Part shown: positions 8,095 through 15,371 of the stretch, piece after piece
Layout: the number at the start of each line of letters is the position of its first letter
Numbering within the stretch: position 1 is the stretch's first letter
Origin: Lachnospiraceae bacterium MD308
Lineage (GTDB): Bacteria; Bacillota; Clostridia; Lachnospirales; Lachnospiraceae
NCBI GenBank assembly: GCA_010206225.2
Contig: VIQU02000010.1
Coordinates: forward strand, 1 to 64,000
Length of the DNA: 64,000 nucleotides
Direction: 5' to 3'
Notes under the pieces: generated by a model
Told to the model about the DNA's origin: nothing
Databases searched by the model: none
What the model saw: the letters and a program-made list of their open reading frames with translations, nothing else
Position numbers and translations under genes: made by a program

Positions 8095-8499
8095 TTATTT
8101 CTTTTTTCTTTCGTAGTATTGTGCCATGAGTTCTATCGTGTTCTCAGGCACATGGAATATTTCCGATATTTCTTTTATGGATTTTTCATCAATGCAGTAA
8201 TATTGGAGAACAAGCGCCGCCATTTCACATGCCTGTGCCACCAACGTTCCGACTAACTCCCGCATAAGGGAATGAAACTCTTCGACATAAGGGCTTGCTT
8301 CCCCGCCGGATCGCTCCATCATTCTTAGCAGTTTTTCTTTTTCACTTTTATCTGTACCAGCCTTCATTTCTTCCTGCATAAAAGCTAAAAACTTTTTCCG
8401 TTCCGGCTCTTCCATCCGGGCAAATCCCCAGACAACCTCTATGAGCTCCGGCGGCATATCGGACGGCATTGGCGGTAATTGTATATAATTCGGCTCCAT
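8095..8499 (-). CDS. Hypothetical mobile-element protein (134 aa)
   Basis: Predicted largely helical and acidic in the middle. The C-terminal part (EKSIKEISEIFHVPENTIELMAQYY) resembles a helix-turn-helix-like helical pair, but I cannot assign a family. An AAGGAG sequence lies upstream of the ATG. It follows the 277-aa membrane protein by 36 bp on the same strand and precedes a strong terminator, so the two are probably co-transcribed. Confidence 0.65.
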   Translation of the reverse strand: MEPNYIQLPPMPSDMPPELIEVVWGFARMEEPERKKFLAFMQEEMKAGTDKSEKEKLLRMMERSGGEASPYVEEFHSLMRELVGTLVAQACEMAALVLQYYCIDEKSIKEISEIFHVPENTIELMAQYYERKKK

Positions 8500-8535
8500 A
8501 TTGCTTTGTTCTCCTTCCTGTTATCAATTCCTGGA

Positions 8536-9369
8536 TCACTCGGTTTCATTGACTGACTTAACTGCTATCTCGTAATCTCCGTCTTTATATTCTGTTTCTA
8601 ATGCATAATCTCCAATCTGCGCCTTGCTTTCATCTTCCAGGGGATAAAATGTATTCTTCTTTGTATCGCATATGACAAGTTCTCCGATAAGCTGATGCTC
8701 AACCGTATCCAACATAGCTCTGATACAATCATCACAAAACAATTTTTTCATCCTGTGGATGCTGACAATCCCGTTTCCTCGTTCTATTTCTGCCAGACCT
8801 TTGTTTTCTCCCGGACTTTTGGAAATGTGGATGCCTGTCTGGCTTATTTCATCATAGCCATATGTCAACAGCGTGTTCCCCTGATATTCCTCTGGCTCTA
8901 TTCCCTGTTCAAATAAGTCCAGTGAATAGGATTCTCCGGTATTTAAGCTGACAAGAACCGCTTGCGCCGGATAAATTCCCCTGCAGGCACAACATTTCTC
9001 AGATGTGTTCGGAATATATCGGATGTATTTCTCTATATCCTTTTCATATTTGTGAAATACTAAATCGTGCCTTATGGTCTGGGCAATCTCATCATATTCA
9101 TCTTCTGTGGCAGATTCCACGTAAGATATAACCATGTTTAGAAGTTCTTCCATGGCAGCGTCATTCCGGCGGTTTATCCGAAGGTCATTCATTTTGATAA
9201 GAAATACTACAAATGCTACCGTAAGTGTACCTATCACAAAATAACCATATAAGAGGGAACGCTTATCTGACTGGCTTAGATGCTTCTTAGAATCATCGTG
9301 TTCATCTCCAATCCAAAAGGCATCCCAGTTTTTCTTTATTCTTTCCCACACTCTATTCCCACTCCCCAT
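8536..9369 (-). CDS. Single-pass membrane protein with cysteine pairs, unknown function
   Basis: A 277-residue protein with a charged N-terminal cytoplasmic part, one membrane segment at about residues 41-58 (YGYFVIGTLTVAFVVFLI) and a large, presumably extracellular domain. The domain has two cysteine clusters, CCAC near 127 and FCDDC near 215, which could bind a metal or form disulfides. It is divergently transcribed from the XRE gene at 9498 and shares an operator-filled 128-bp intergenic region with it, so the XRE protein probably controls it. I do not recognise the family. Confidence 0.65.
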   Translation of the reverse strand: MGSGNRVWERIKKNWDAFWIGDEHDDSKKHLSQSDKRSLLYGYFVIGTLTVAFVVFLIKMNDLRINRRNDAAMEELLNMVISYVESATEDEYDEIAQTIRHDLVFHKYEKDIEKYIRYIPNTSEKCCACRGIYPAQAVLVSLNTGESYSLDLFEQGIEPEEYQGNTLLTYGYDEISQTGIHISKSPGENKGLAEIERGNGIVSIHRMKKLFCDDCIRAMLDTVEHQLIGELVICDTKKNTFYPLEDESKAQIGDYALETEYKDGDYEIAVKSVNETE

Positions 9370-9380
9370 TTCTTTATTGA

Positions 9381-9486
9381 ATAACCGTATACCGTTAATC
9401 TATCACATTTTATCCACACAGTCAACCGCACACCATTAATATAGTATTCTTAAACATCCTATACTTTCATTAACCGTACAAAGTTA
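9381..9486. promoter_or_regulatory. Three operator-like repeats in the divergent XRE control region
   Basis: Related sequences occur at 9381-9398 (ATAACCGTATACCGTTAA, near-palindromic), 9423-9439 (CAACCGCACACCATTAA) and 9470-9486 (TTAACCGTACAAAGTTA). A fourth copy lies before the second XRE gene. They share a TTAACNGTAYAC-type half-site and are placed to control both divergent genes. The last copy ends at the ribosome site of the first XRE gene. Confidence 0.65.
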
Positions 9487-9497
9487 GGAGGATTTTC

Positions 9498-9740
9498 ATG
9501 ACATATTCTGACGCTGTTATCAAAAGACTAACGGCATTATGTGCCGAACGGGATATCACTGTGAACAAATTAGCCACATTATCTGGAATTACACAATCTA
9601 CGGTAGATAATTTGATGAAAGGAAAAACAAGAAATCCCAAACTAAAAACACTCCATAAACTGGCAATCGGTTTAGATATGACAGTATCTCAGCTATTGGA
9701 TTTTCCTGAGATGAATGAAATAGCGTTTGATGATGAATAA
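9498..9740 (+). CDS. XRE (Cro/C1-type) transcriptional regulator, copy 1
   Basis: An 80-residue protein that is almost entirely one HTH_3 domain. The helix-turn-helix is at about residues 21-42 (VNKLATLSGITQSTVDNLMKG), followed by KTLHKLAIGLDMTVSQLLDF. TAGGAGG is 6 nt upstream of the ATG. It is about 80% identical by eye to the next gene, a recent tandem duplication. Probable role: repressor of the mobile element's own right-end genes through the flanking operators. Confidence 0.85.
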   Translation: MTYSDAVIKRLTALCAERDITVNKLATLSGITQSTVDNLMKGKTRNPKLKTLHKLAIGLDMTVSQLLDFPEMNEIAFDDE

Positions 9741-9746
9741 TGAATC

Positions 9747-9766
9747 ATTAACGGTATACCATTAAC
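9747..9766. promoter_or_regulatory. Operator copy between the two XRE genes
   Basis: ATTAACGGTATACCATTAAC is a near-palindrome matching the operator at 9381-9398 in inverted orientation. It starts 7 bp after the first XRE stop codon and 58 bp before the second XRE start, as expected for autoregulation of copy 2. Confidence 0.65.
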
Positions 9767-9823
9767 CTTGAACAAAGATTCCCCGTATACTCTATTTAAT
9801 TCTTGAAGCAGGGAGAGGTCTTT

Positions 9824-10066
9824 ATGACTTATTCAGATGTGATTATCTTGAGACTTACCAGATTATGTAAGGAACAAAATATTACTATAAACAAGTTGGC
9901 TACTTTGTCCGGGATTACTCAATCTACGGTTGAAAATATTATGTCCGGCAAAACAAAGAATCCCAAATTGAAAACACTCCATAAACTGGCAATCGGCTTA
10001 GGCATGACCGTATCTGAGTTATTAGATTTTCCTGAAATGAATGAAACTATCTTTGAAGATGAATAA
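9824..10066 (+). CDS. XRE (Cro/C1-type) transcriptional regulator, copy 2
   Basis: An 80-residue paralogue of the preceding regulator with the same domain layout. Differences cluster in the N-terminus and the third helix (STVENIMSGK versus STVDNLMKGK), so DNA recognition may have diverged. A longer frame opens at 9803, but the GGGAGAGG ribosome site lies 5 nt before the ATG at 9824, matching the start of copy 1 (MTYSD). A clear terminator follows. Confidence 0.85.
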   Translation: MTYSDVIILRLTRLCKEQNITINKLATLSGITQSTVENIMSGKTKNPKLKTLHKLAIGLGMTVSELLDFPEMNETIFEDE

Positions 10067-10076
10067 AATACCATAT

Positions 10077-10109
10077 AAAAAGCAGATGCTCGCTTCACAT
10101 CTGCTTTTT
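10077..10109 (+). terminator. Rho-independent terminator after the XRE genes
   Basis: AAAAAGCAGATG (10077-10088) pairs perfectly with CATCTGCTTTTT (10098-10109). The T-run gives a classical rightward terminator, and the symmetric A-run could also stop leftward transcripts. Confidence 0.85.
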
Positions 10110-10195
10110 ATAATTAATTACACAGAACTATTTCAATCCTTACCTATTATAAAATTGCTATATAATCGTCCATACTTCTCTTTTTATAAACCGTT

Positions 10196-10327
10196 CTATT
10201 TTGTTGCAACCATATGTATCGTACTTTTGCTAACTCCGAATTTCTTCGCCGTCTGCCGTACCGTCGCTTTATGCTCAATAATATAATAAGCGATTTCTAC
10301 TGCCCGCTCCTCAATATAATCTTTCAT
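10196..10327 (-). pseudogene. spoIIID: Truncated spoIIID (first ~38 codons, then foreign tail)
   Basis: The 43-codon frame starts MKDYIEERAVEIAYYIIEHK and runs through the helix-turn-helix (TVRQTAKKFGVSKSTIH), matching the N-terminal half of SpoIIID, the mother-cell sporulation regulator. SpoIIID normally continues STxHKDxTERLP to about 85-93 residues. Here the sequence changes after STIH to MVATK and a stop. The C-terminal basic region needed for DNA binding is therefore missing. AGGGG precedes the ATG. The break falls at the right edge of the mobile element, so the missing half may lie beyond the left end of that element, outside the window. Confidence 0.85.
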
Positions 10328-10355
10328 ACAAAACCCCTGCACTCATTGTTTTTAC

Positions 10356-10385
10356 AATGTATGCATAGGCTTATTTTCATATTCC
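10356..10385 (-). promoter_or_regulatory. Sigma-E type promoter of spoIIID
   Basis: On the minus strand GGAATAT (-35 like) and CATACATT (-10) are separated by 15 bp, matching the B. subtilis sigma-E consensus (KMATATT, 14-15 bp, CATACANT). The -10 lies 28 bp upstream of the spoIIID start codon. spoIIID is a known sigma-E regulon member, which supports the call. Confidence 0.7.
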
Positions 10386-10534
10386 ATTTTTATAACTTCT
10401 TAATCGCATCGGTGCACTGATCTATGAAATGTCACTTTCAGACTGTTATATCATTTTTTCGCTATAGTCTGCCCTTATCTTCAAACAATCCATTGATATA
10501 TGTGTCAGATGCTGCTTTCTGTCTTCCGATTCTT

Positions 10535-11593
10535 TTACTTGCCGGAAGCATTCTGGATACATTTTTTTGTAAGTTCTTCTACTACAATGCTATTGAGGGC
10601 TGTAATCTTAAGCTCTTCCTCTTCTACCTGCTCTTTCAATGCATCTACGCTTTCATACCCATATGAGTCAACAATTTTCTGTAATTCCTTTTCATAAGCC
10701 TCATCACTAAGCGTAATCTTTTCTTTCTCGGCAATCGCATTCGTAACCATCTTTGATTTTACGGTCTGCTCCGCTGCATCCGCCGCCTGCTTATTAAAGT
10801 CGTCTTCACTCATGCCCATCTGCGTTTCAAGAAAATCCTTAAACTCCATGCCATAAGTCTTTGCAAATTCTTCATAACGCTTTTTCAAAGCTTCCTGCGT
10901 CTTTTCCCTCTCACCGTCAGGATACTTTTTCACCTCAGTATTCTCAAGAACCGCCTGCCATACTTCTGAGCCAAGCGATGCATCATAGCTTTGCTGAGCG
11001 GCCGTCTCCAATTGTTCTTTTATTTCTTCCTTATATTCTTTTACGCTCTTCGCTTTCTCTGACAACTTCGCCACCAGCTCATCCGTAAGTTCCGGAACTT
11101 TGCGTTCTGAGATACTGTTCAGCACGATACTGAATACTACATCTTTTCCAGCATATTCCGTATTGTCATAATTGTCCGGGAATTTCCCGTTCCAGTCAAA
11201 TTTGTCGCCCTTCTGATGGCCGACAATACTATCCTCAAACCCGTCGATAAAGCTATCGGAACCAATTGTCAGATCATACTTCTCGGCGGAGCCTCCGTCA
11301 AAAGCTTTGCCGTCTATCTTTCCGACAAAATCAATGTTAACGATATCGCCTTCCTTAACACCGCGATCTGTAATCTCTTTCGTCTCTGCCTGCGCATCTA
11401 GCGTTGTCTGGATATCTTTTTCCACATCCTCATCCGTAATCTCTGCAGGCTTTTGAACCTGATCTACTTCAACTCCTTTATACTGCGTAATCTTAATGTC
11501 ATCTGTCTCCAATCCCTTGCTCGCCTCACATGCAGTTAAAAATATCGCAGAAACGGCAATCCCTATTATTGACACTGCTATTTTCTTTTTCAT
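10535..11593 (-). CDS. Trigger-factor-like FKBP peptidyl-prolyl isomerase lipoprotein
   Basis: A 352-residue protein with a lipoprotein signal (MKKKIAVS..., lipobox LTAC, Cys22). A FKBP-type PPIase domain follows at about 84-170 (GDIVNIDFVGKIDGKAFDGG ... SDSFIDGFEDSIVGHQKGD). The C-terminal helical region (190-350) resembles trigger factor's chaperone arm. It lacks the ribosome-binding N-terminal domain, so it is not the cytosolic trigger factor. The likely role is folding of secreted proteins outside the membrane, analogous to PrsA. It is common in Lachnospiraceae. It is a single gene on this strand, downstream of cls. Confidence 0.85.
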   Translation of the reverse strand: MKKKIAVSIIGIAVSAIFLTACEASKGLETDDIKITQYKGVEVDQVQKPAEITDEDVEKDIQTTLDAQAETKEITDRGVKEGDIVNIDFVGKIDGKAFDGGSAEKYDLTIGSDSFIDGFEDSIVGHQKGDKFDWNGKFPDNYDNTEYAGKDVVFSIVLNSISERKVPELTDELVAKLSEKAKSVKEYKEEIKEQLETAAQQSYDASLGSEVWQAVLENTEVKKYPDGEREKTQEALKKRYEEFAKTYGMEFKDFLETQMGMSEDDFNKQAADAAEQTVKSKMVTNAIAEKEKITLSDEAYEKELQKIVDSYGYESVDALKEQVEEEELKITALNSIVVEELTKKCIQNASGK

Positions 11594-11725
11594 AGTACAC
11601 CTCTTAATCTTATAATGTTTTTAACATTGATTGAGTATATCACAATCCCTCCCGCATTAAAACCTTTTTCACAGATATTTCACCCTTTTACACTCTCGTT
11701 GACTTTTCCATGATCTGCCGGCATG

Positions 11726-13201
11726 TTACAGAACCGGGGACAGCAGACGGCAGAACTGCTCTTTCACCCTGATAAGCCAGCTTCTCTGACTATATTGTTT
11801 CCTTGTAATGATCGTACTTTTTAAAATATCGCTCTCAAACTCCTCTTCCAGTTTCTGTGCAGTCTTAGCGCTGTAAATGACCGCATTTACCTCAAAATTC
11901 AGAGCAAAGCTCCGGATATCCATATTGGCAGTTCCCACACAACTCACCAGTCCGTCTATACAGAGGCACTTGCTGTGTAAAAAACCGTTATCGTAAGTAT
12001 AACATCTGGCGCCTGCCTCAATCATCTCACCTATATAAGAATATGTTGCCCAGTATACAAATGGATGGTCCGGTTTACACGGTATCATGATCCGTACATC
12101 GATTCCGGATTTTGCCGCGATCACCAGTGCATCCTTAATATCATCATCCGGTATAAAATACGGTGTCTGAACATAGATTCTTCGCCTAGCCATATGGATC
12201 AGCCGCAGATAATTGTCACGAATCTTCGGGTATTTGGAATCCGGCCCGCTCGTAATGATCTGCACTGGATCTCGTCCGTCCCGCACATATTTTGGAATCT
12301 CAAACAAGCTGTCGTCTAAAAACAGATTCTCCTTCGCCGCGTAATTCCAGTCCAGCACAAATCTGACTGCCAGCGATGTCACGGCCGAGCCTTCAATACA
12401 TAGATGCGTGTCTCTCCAATATCCAAACTTATGGTTTCTTCCAAGGTATTCTCTTCCGATGTTGAACCCCCCGATAAAACCAAGCCGCCCGTCAATAACG
12501 ACGATTTTTCTGTGATTGCGGTAATTAACCCGCAACTGAAACTTTCCTAAAAGCGCTGGGAAAAATTCAGCCGCTTCCACACCTGCCGCCTGAAGTCTCC
12601 TCCAGTCATCCCGCCGCATTCCCCGACAGCCCATACTGTCGAACAGTACTCTGACCTTCACCCCCTCTTTGACCTTTCGAATCAGAACCGCTTCTATCTC
12701 CTGCCATAACTCATCATTTCTGATAATATAATACTGCAGATGAATATATCTTTTTGCATGTTCCATCTCATAGAGCAGATCTCTGAACTTATCTTCCCCG
12801 TCTGTATAGATCCGCACGTCATTGTTGTCTGTTAAAACAGCCTCACTTTCATTCAGATTATATAAGATCAGCCTTTTAAACCTTTCAAGCTCTGGATCTC
12901 TGAGGCGAAGCTTCCTTCGGAAAATGGATTCTTCCTGACGTCTGACTGCATATTTTAATTCCCCTTCTATCTCCTTCATCTTGAACATCCTGTCTTTATG
13001 AAAATTCTGCGCTAAGACAAGATAGAGGACGAATCCGATAACAGGGAGAAAATATAAAAGCAGCAACCATGCCCACACTGTCGTCGGATTACGTCTCTGG
13101 AAAAAAATAATCAATAAAGAGAATATAATATTTATAATAAAAAGATGTTCAAACACCCATCTGTAGCTCTCTGCAATACCGTCTCTTATTAAATCAGACA
13201 T
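11726..13201 (-). CDS. cls: Cardiolipin synthase
   Basis: A 491-residue enzyme with two N-terminal membrane segments (about 18-34 and 42-62), a PLD-nuclease N-terminal domain and two HKD motifs: HRKIVVID starting at residue 230 and HSKCLCID starting at 409. It condenses two phosphatidylglycerol molecules into cardiolipin and glycerol at the membrane. Length and order match bacterial ClsA-type enzymes. It is monocistronic as far as seen, with 132 bp to the next leftward gene. Confidence 0.93.
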   Translation of the reverse strand: MSDLIRDGIAESYRWVFEHLFIINIIFSLLIIFFQRRNPTTVWAWLLLLYFLPVIGFVLYLVLAQNFHKDRMFKMKEIEGELKYAVRRQEESIFRRKLRLRDPELERFKRLILYNLNESEAVLTDNNDVRIYTDGEDKFRDLLYEMEHAKRYIHLQYYIIRNDELWQEIEAVLIRKVKEGVKVRVLFDSMGCRGMRRDDWRRLQAAGVEAAEFFPALLGKFQLRVNYRNHRKIVVIDGRLGFIGGFNIGREYLGRNHKFGYWRDTHLCIEGSAVTSLAVRFVLDWNYAAKENLFLDDSLFEIPKYVRDGRDPVQIITSGPDSKYPKIRDNYLRLIHMARRRIYVQTPYFIPDDDIKDALVIAAKSGIDVRIMIPCKPDHPFVYWATYSYIGEMIEAGARCYTYDNGFLHSKCLCIDGLVSCVGTANMDIRSFALNFEVNAVIYSAKTAQKLEEEFESDILKSTIITRKQYSQRSWLIRVKEQFCRLLSPVL

Positions 13202-13338
13202 TCTTAATCACCTCATTCTTATATCATTATATAATCTTTCTTTATAAAAGTAACCCCTAAAACCCCAAATTGCTTGCACTCACATCGAAAGAATGATACA
13301 ATATATTTCGTGAAGATGAGATAGACAGGAGGTTCCCA

Positions 13339-13779
13339 GTGAGTAACGTAACAATCGTATTATTGGTGATTTTAATTGTATTAATTATTGGATGCGTTGT
13401 ATTATATTTTCTCGGAAAAAAAGCAGAAAAGAAGCAGGCCGACCAGCAGGCGCAATTAGAAGCAGCGGCACAGACCGTATCCATGCTGGTCATTGACAAA
13501 AAAAAGCTTAAGATTAAAGATGCGGGTTTCCCGCCTATCGTGCTTGAGAATACACCCAAGTATCTGAGACGATCCAAAGTCCCGGTTGTCAAAGCAAAGG
13601 TTGGCCCTAAAGTTATGACTCTTATGTGCGATGCCGACATTTTTCCGTTAGTTCCTGTAAAGAAGGAAGTAAAAGCGACAGTCAGCGGCATTTACATTAC
13701 GGCAGTCAGAGGGATCCGCGGTCCTCTTGAGGCTCCGCCTAAGAAGAAAGGCTTTTTTGCAAAACTTACCGGCAAGTAA
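13339..13779 (+). CDS. Conserved membrane-anchored hypothetical protein
   Basis: A 146-residue protein with one N-terminal membrane helix (VTIVLLVILIVLIIGCVVLYFL), a charged linker (KKAEKKQADQQAQ) and a globular domain ending in a lysine-rich tail. The start codon is GTG with AGGAGG 7 nt upstream. No known catalytic motif is seen. A bidirectional terminator separates it from the convergent DUF1934 gene. The function is unknown; the pattern is familiar from Lachnospiraceae genomes. Confidence 0.75.
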   Translation: MSNVTIVLLVILIVLIIGCVVLYFLGKKAEKKQADQQAQLEAAAQTVSMLVIDKKKLKIKDAGFPPIVLENTPKYLRRSKVPVVKAKVGPKVMTLMCDADIFPLVPVKKEVKATVSGIYITAVRGIRGPLEAPPKKKGFFAKLTGK

Positions 13780-13811
13780 GTTCCAAATAATTATTATTTA
13801 TCAGAGATTAC

Positions 13812-13843
13812 AAAAGGACAGGCTTTTCTTCGCCTGTCCTTTT
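13812..13843. terminator. Bidirectional terminator between convergent genes
   Basis: AAAAGGACAGGC (13812-13823) pairs with GCCTGTCCTTTT (13832-13843). It has A and T runs on both sides and lies between the stop codons of two convergent genes. Confidence 0.85.
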
Positions 13844-13850
13844 CTTATGT

Positions 13851-14309
13851 CTACCCCGGTGCATTCGCCCGGATATTCATCTTGATATCGCAGTCTGCAA
13901 CCTTCTCACTGTTAATATCCAATTCATAGTTCACACGGACATCAATATTCCTCTCAGTCACATCAATCAGCATATTTTTTGTAAAAATACCAACCATCAA
14001 CTCACCATATGGTGTCTCGTACTGGGTCATATTGATCTTGTCTTTTTCAAAAACCATCTTCGTATTCGCAAGCCCGCTCTTTTTTATCTCTAACAGATTA
14101 TTCCCGGCAATCCGGATTTTATTCTGAATGGTTCCCGGCATTCCCTCCACCATCTCATCATAGATCACATAATGCTTTCCATTTTTCAAATAATATGTGG
14201 CCGGTGTAATTACCTCTATCGGCTCATTCTCATCATATTCTTCTCCCGGGAATGTATCATAATGCAGCCCCGAGATGGTTAGCAATACCTCTTTCGTCAT
14301 ATTATCCAC
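13851..14309 (-). CDS. DUF1934 family beta-barrel protein
   Basis: 152 residues with the DUF1934 (YwiB-like) pattern: ITPATYYLKNGKHYVIYDE near 34-52, EKDKINMTQYETPYGELMVGI near 88-108 and a C-terminal beta hairpin ending in INMRA-like sequence. The structure is a calycin-type barrel of unknown role. It is 15 bp downstream of pfkA on the same strand and likely co-transcribed. Confidence 0.8.
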   Translation of the reverse strand: MDNMTKEVLLTISGLHYDTFPGEEYDENEPIEVITPATYYLKNGKHYVIYDEMVEGMPGTIQNKIRIAGNNLLEIKKSGLANTKMVFEKDKINMTQYETPYGELMVGIFTKNMLIDVTERNIDVRVNYELDINSEKVADCDIKMNIRANAPG

Positions 14310-14324
14310 CTTTACATAGAATAA

Positions 14325-15302
14325 TTAGAGGGCAAGTCTCTGTGCGATATCATACTGATATTCCGGAATCTCTTTCTTCATACTCAGCGCTTCTTCAATA
14401 TCAAAGTCCTTGAATTCTCCGTGCTGATATCCAACTACACGATTCGTCTTGCCCTCAACAAGAAGATCAACTGCCATCGCACCCATAATGGAAGCGTAAA
14501 CTCTGTCCTTACATGTCGGACTTCCGCCACGCTGCATGTGCCCGATGATTGTTGCCCTAGTCTCCATACCTGTAGCTTCTTCAATTCTCTGTGCCATATT
14601 CATAGAATCGCCGATTCCTTCTGCATTGATGATAATATAATTCTTCTTACCGCGCTTTCTGCATGCCTGAATGTCTTCTACGATCATCTGCTCATTATAA
14701 TCGTGCTCTTCCGGCATAAGGATACGTTCAGCACCGTTAGCGATACCGCACCACAATGCCAGATATCCCGCGTCTCTTCCCATTACTTCAATAATGGAGC
14801 ATCTCTCATGAGAGGTGGATGTGTCACGGACTTTATCAATTGCTTCCATAGCCGTATTAACCGCCGTATCAAAACCAATCGTATACTCTGTACACGCAAT
14901 ATCAAGGTCAATCGTTCCCGGAATACCAATCGTATTGATTCCGTAGTATGCAAGTCTCTGTGCTCCAGCAAAAGAACCGTCTCCGCCGATTACTACCAGT
15001 CCGTCAATTCCGTATTTTTTACAGATCGCCGCAGCCTTTTGCTGGCCCTCCTCTGTGCGCATAGAATGACAGCGTGCTGTCTGGAGAATCGTTCCTCCGC
15101 GCTGAATCGTATCCGATACATCTCTGGCGGACAAATCAATAATCTCTTCGTTTAAAAGTCCCTGATATCCTCTGCGGATACCTCTTACCTTAAGTCCTTT
15201 TCCCAATGCGGTTCTCACTACCGCACGGATTGCTGCATTCATTCCTGGTGCATCTCCACCGCTTGTTAAAACGCCGATCGTACGAATTACTTTGTCTCCC
15301 AT
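14325..15302 (-). CDS. pfkA: ATP-dependent 6-phosphofructokinase
   Basis: A 325-residue enzyme of normal length. It has the nucleotide motif GVLTSGGDAPGMNAAIRAVV (11-30), VVIGGDGSFAGA near 98, GIPGTIDLDI near 125 and MGRDAGYLALW near 169. Gly at position 104 of GGDGS favours ATP rather than pyrophosphate as donor. It commits fructose-6-phosphate to glycolysis. It is downstream of dnaE (69 bp) in the pair order dnaE-pfkA usual for Firmicutes. Confidence 0.95.
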   Translation of the reverse strand: MGDKVIRTIGVLTSGGDAPGMNAAIRAVVRTALGKGLKVRGIRRGYQGLLNEEIIDLSARDVSDTIQRGGTILQTARCHSMRTEEGQQKAAAICKKYGIDGLVVIGGDGSFAGAQRLAYYGINTIGIPGTIDLDIACTEYTIGFDTAVNTAMEAIDKVRDTSTSHERCSIIEVMGRDAGYLALWCGIANGAERILMPEEHDYNEQMIVEDIQACRKRGKKNYIIINAEGIGDSMNMAQRIEEATGMETRATIIGHMQRGGSPTCKDRVYASIMGAMAVDLLVEGKTNRVVGYQHGEFKDFDIEEALSMKKEIPEYQYDIAQRLAL

Positions 15303-15371
15303 GTCAATCCCTCCATTAATCTACCTTAGTAATTTATAACTTAACTCGGCAACATTGTACATGAATTATCA

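Noticed and set aside
9498-10066. XRE pair as a toxin-antitoxin system
   Set aside because: Both products are DNA-binding domains of the same family; no toxin-like partner is adjacent.
10330-10534. Short rightward frames between spoIIID and the foldase gene
   Set aside because: Composition is like intergenic DNA, with no ribosome site; the stretch is explained by the spoIIID promoter and the foldase 3' flank.
13257-13691. 144-codon leftward frame opposite the membrane-anchored gene
   Set aside because: It is the complement of a well-supported rightward gene with GTG start and ribosome site, and its product has no recognisable features.
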